Shown here: piece after piece, positions 61,191-64,000 of the stretch
Layout of the letters: the number at the start of each line of letters is the position of its first letter
Position numbering within the stretch: the first letter of the stretch is position 1
NCBI RefSeq assembly: GCF_000247695.1
Contig: NW_004624777.1
Coordinates: forward strand, 1,124,204 to 1,188,203
Origin: Heterocephalus glaber
Lineage: Eukaryota; Chordata; Mammalia; Rodentia; Bathyergidae
Direction: 5' to 3'
Length of the DNA stretch: 64,000 nt
The notes under the pieces: model-generated
Database searches by the model: none
Told to the model about the DNA's origin: nothing
What the model saw: only the letters and a program-made list of their open reading frames with translations
Made by a program: the position numbers and the translations under genes

Positions 61191-61380
61191 AGTGGTGGTA
61201 AACCTATGGCATGTGTGTTATTGTGTTTTTCTTTTATGACAAAGGATGCTAACATATGAGTTGTTCTTCTAAACTAGAACCTCATTATTCAGGTTTAATT
61301 CCAGTGTTGGCACTTTGGGTAAATAAGTGGGTTTTGAGTTGCAGTCTGGCACTGGGACTCTAAAGGTTTTCCATCACTGC
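61191..61380. mobile_element. hAT-type MITE
   Basis: Inverted ends CAGTGGTGGTAAACCT and AGGTTTTCCATCACTG. Internal GGTTTAATTCCAGTGTTGGC and AATAAGTGGGTTTTGAGTTG resemble a non-autonomous hAT family that I remember from several mammals. An 8-base duplication is not clear. Confidence 0.7.
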
Positions 61381-61810
61381 CTTACTGTTTTCCCAATATC
61401 TTCAGCTCCCTTCCTTCTTGCTCTTCCCTCTGGGAGCACTTGCCCTATTACAGTTGTGAGGGATACCAAGCACAGGACCCTTCCTAGCACTTTGGCCTCT
61501 ACTGCTATTTCTGCAGAACTTGCTTCTCCATTTCCTTCAGGTCCTGGCTCAAATGTCATTTTATCCAGAATGCATCTGAGGACTAGCCTACCTGAACTAG
61601 TTCTCTCAATCCCAAAATGCTGTCCCTTGATTCTACTTTATTTTCTTCTTGTTGTGTTTTAAAATCTTATTTGTTTAATATTCCCTTCCCTCACTTCCAT
61701 ATATACTCCATATATATCACATGAATGTAGAAGGCTTTTGTTTTATATTCCTTGCTCTGTCCCCTAGTGCATAATAGGAACACCACTAATATTTGTTATT
61801 GAATAGTGTA
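61381..61810 (+). mobile_element. L2 LINE remnant
   Basis: CTTCAGGTCCTGGCTCAAAT, then AATGTAGAAGGCTTTTGTTT and TAATATTTGTTATTGAATAG, the L2 3'-end order. It explains the open frames at 61327-61662. Confidence 0.75.
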
Positions 61811-64000
61811 ACTCCATGAAGAGGCTTGCTTCAAAACACCTAAACATTAATTCAAACATAACTGTAAAATTAGATGTTATCTAAAATATATGCAAATGGC
61901 CTCAAACTCAAAACTGATAAAGGTGGAACACAAATAATCAAGAAAGGAAACACTAAGGGCATCTTGAGAATGGAAACTCAAGCTCAGTCATTACTGCCTT
62001 TATTGCTATCTTGTTCTTTTGTACTTGAATTATACGTATTCTTCAATATTCAGCAACAATCGAGTGTCTACTGCTGTACAGTACTGACTTTTTACAGAAA
62101 TTATTGCATGCAGTGATTGTTCTGACACTGTTTCAACAGGAATGGTGAACAGACAAATGGGCCAACAGTTATTCTTTCCTGTTCATGTGGACAAGTGTGT
62201 GAAGGTTTTGCCTCAGAGCTGGAACCCTGATCCCTCTGATTCAAGCATGGGTCAGCAGGTATCCCTGAGCCCACAGACTATGGGTTCCTGGGCTTGGTGC
62301 AGAATGAGGTTCAATGTGATCACAGTTTCATTGGTGTTGGACATTACAAGAAGAGAACCATATGGTGGCTACTGGAGCGGGGGTGGGGGTGGGGGTTACT
62401 TACCCCAAGGAAAGCAGATCTCAGTGTTGACCACTGTAATAGGGACAGGGATTGAGCACTCAGGAAAGCAGTTGAACTGACTGGGATGGACATGGGCAGG
62501 GTGGAGTTCCAGGGATTATACCCTAGTTCGGATTTCAGGCACTTTCTGTTCTCATTGGCATCCTTACTGCCATTGTGATTTCAACTATAATTAGAACACC
62601 TGATAATTTACATCTGAAGCTTCCGAAAGAAGCTTTGTGATGCAGCACACTTTTAAAGTTGAACATAGCAGGAATTAGTATACGTCCTTTAATTTCTGCA
62701 AAGTCTATTGGCTTGGTTTATAAAAAGAGGAAAGCACCATAATATTGTGATATTGTTAGTGGATTAGTGCTAGCATATGCACATGGCTGCTCTAGATGTT
62801 CAGTAATTGATACTACTGTTATCAGGCTAAGGCTTGAAAAAGTTACCAAATGGTCTAACAAATGAGTCTGGAGAACAAATCCATAAACTTAGTAAACAGA
62901 AAAATAAATTTAAAAGCACCAAAAAATTAACTTGTTCCAAGAGATCATCAAAAAAATTTAGTAATGCTTTGGATAAAAGGCAACGATATTAACCACACTT
63001 TTTATAACATTCTTAGCAAATCTTTTTAGATTATTCTTCAATTATTTTGTGGAAGAAAAACTTTTGCATTCTATTTTTAATTAGTAAAATTCATTATGCT
63101 TCATGAATTTCAATTTGACCTAGATTTATTTTACAAAAGAAAGTAGTATTTATCCAGGCTTATTTCTTTCCTATAAAGTTCACAGTCCTGACAATTGAGC
63201 AGCAAAACTAATTAAAGTTGGTAAACCCTGATTTTCTCTTTAGATCATTAAATAATTGCATCCAGTATGGTTTAACTATAATATTATTACTTGAAGTTTG
63301 CAGTAGAGTGAAAAATGAGAACATCCTACCAAACTTTTAAACACAAATAAATCCTACATGATCTTTGCATTAGTTTTACCAGGATACATATTATTCTCAC
63401 CTTGGGGTCTCTGCCCTGACTTTGCTCAGCTGGTTAGGTAAAAGTTATGGCTCCAGTGATCTGTGCTCTGGACCCTAAGTCTTCATCATCTTTAGATTTC
63501 AGATCAGAAATTGACACCCCATAATGTTAATGGGTAAAGTTTCACTCTGAATCTCATGTCTTTCATTAATCTGTCAGTGGGCTCTCAGTAGTTTTAGTAA
63601 TTGTCAATACAGTAGGACCATGGAAAGCCATGCTATTTCCAAATACTTTGTTAAATTTTTTCTTTTTGGAAAGCATTACTCCTCCAGTCCTAGAGAAAAC
63701 AACCTTTGTTGGCAACATTTGTAACTTCTCTATAAAGTTAAATGATAAGACAGGCTTGGGAGATAAGATACAAGGATCCTATGTCACACCTAGACTATCT
63801 GTATGGGGCTCCTATTTTTCTAAGTTGTGAATTCTCAAGCAGTGTCCATGAATGGGATTCAGGGGCTCCAAGAATCATCCCAGTCCAAATTAAATACAAA
63901 GTCATATGTGTGCTGTGTGCTTGTCTTTTTCTAAAGAGAGAGTCTATAGTGCTACTGATCAAGTTCTTGACCTCCCCTTGCCCAAGAAGCTGAAAAGCAT

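Larger units (their letters stand above)
57035..64000. other. Region upstream of the candidate long-isoform exon
   Basis: No gene recognised. It holds two Tigger-like copies, four ID-like SINEs, a hAT-like MITE and an L2. From 61850 to 64000 no repeat is recognised. A lone strong donor on the minus strand (62403-62398) may mark an exon. Confidence 0.5.

Noticed and set aside
62142..62480. 112-codon frame, plus strand
   Set aside because: Contains a Gly run from a (GGGGGT)n stretch, with no recognisable domain. Left unassigned.

Overview
This window is mammalian genomic DNA. It is AT-rich, most of it is intron or intergenic sequence, and it is crowded with interspersed repeats. B1-type (7SL-derived) SINEs, composite B1 plus tRNA-like SINEs, and at least ten copies of an ID-like tRNA-derived SINE with an A/B-box head and a 'GGTACC-A(n)' end point to a non-murid rodent. 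I suspect a castorimorph (beaver-like) lineage, but that species guess rests on memory of SINE tails and is weak.

The only gene I can support is TNIP3 (ABIN-3, TNFAIP3-interacting protein 3), on the minus strand. I could rebuild the whole short-isoform reading frame exon by exon: eleven coding exons at 33891-33826, 31306-31226, 29609-29544, 28268-28128, 25682-25554, 20882-20763, 17457-17332, 12797-12747, 11874-11776, 9008-8948 and 805-774. All have GT/AG boundaries. Every junction between coding exons is phase 0 except the last, which is phase 1. Together they encode 323 residues with no internal stop. AHD1 (the A20-binding region) lies in coding exons 2-4, and AHD2/UBAN (ubiquitin binding) in coding exons 6-7. 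The 3'UTR appears to run to a poly(A) signal near 106-111, which sits in the loop of a long hairpin.

Upstream of the start codon, 34096-34262 looks like an inducible promoter: a consensus NF-kB site, a TATA-like box and a PU.1-like site. A further exon with good splice sites at 57034-56914 joins in frame to a strong acceptor at 33912, so a longer isoform is likely. No neighbouring gene was recognised in 57-64 kb.

Layout: 1-0.8 kb terminal exon and 3'UTR; 0.8-33.9 kb TNIP3 body with SINEs, MIR, L2, L1 and an MLT1 LTR in introns; a 100-N assembly gap at 20427-20526 with falsely duplicated flanks; 33.8-34.3 kb start exon and candidate promoter; 34.3-56.9 kb a repeat-dominated interval holding L1 pieces, a minus-strand LTR, a near-complete antisense MaLR element with another LTR nested inside, and miniature DNA transposons; 56.9-57.0 kb upstream exon; 57.0-64.0 kb Tigger-like and hAT-like elements, SINEs and an L2. 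I see no bacterial-type system, CRISPR array, RNA gene or intact viral gene. The most interesting items are the TNIP3 regulatory and isoform structure, the hairpin-embedded poly(A) signal, the probable twin-primed L1 and the gap artefact.
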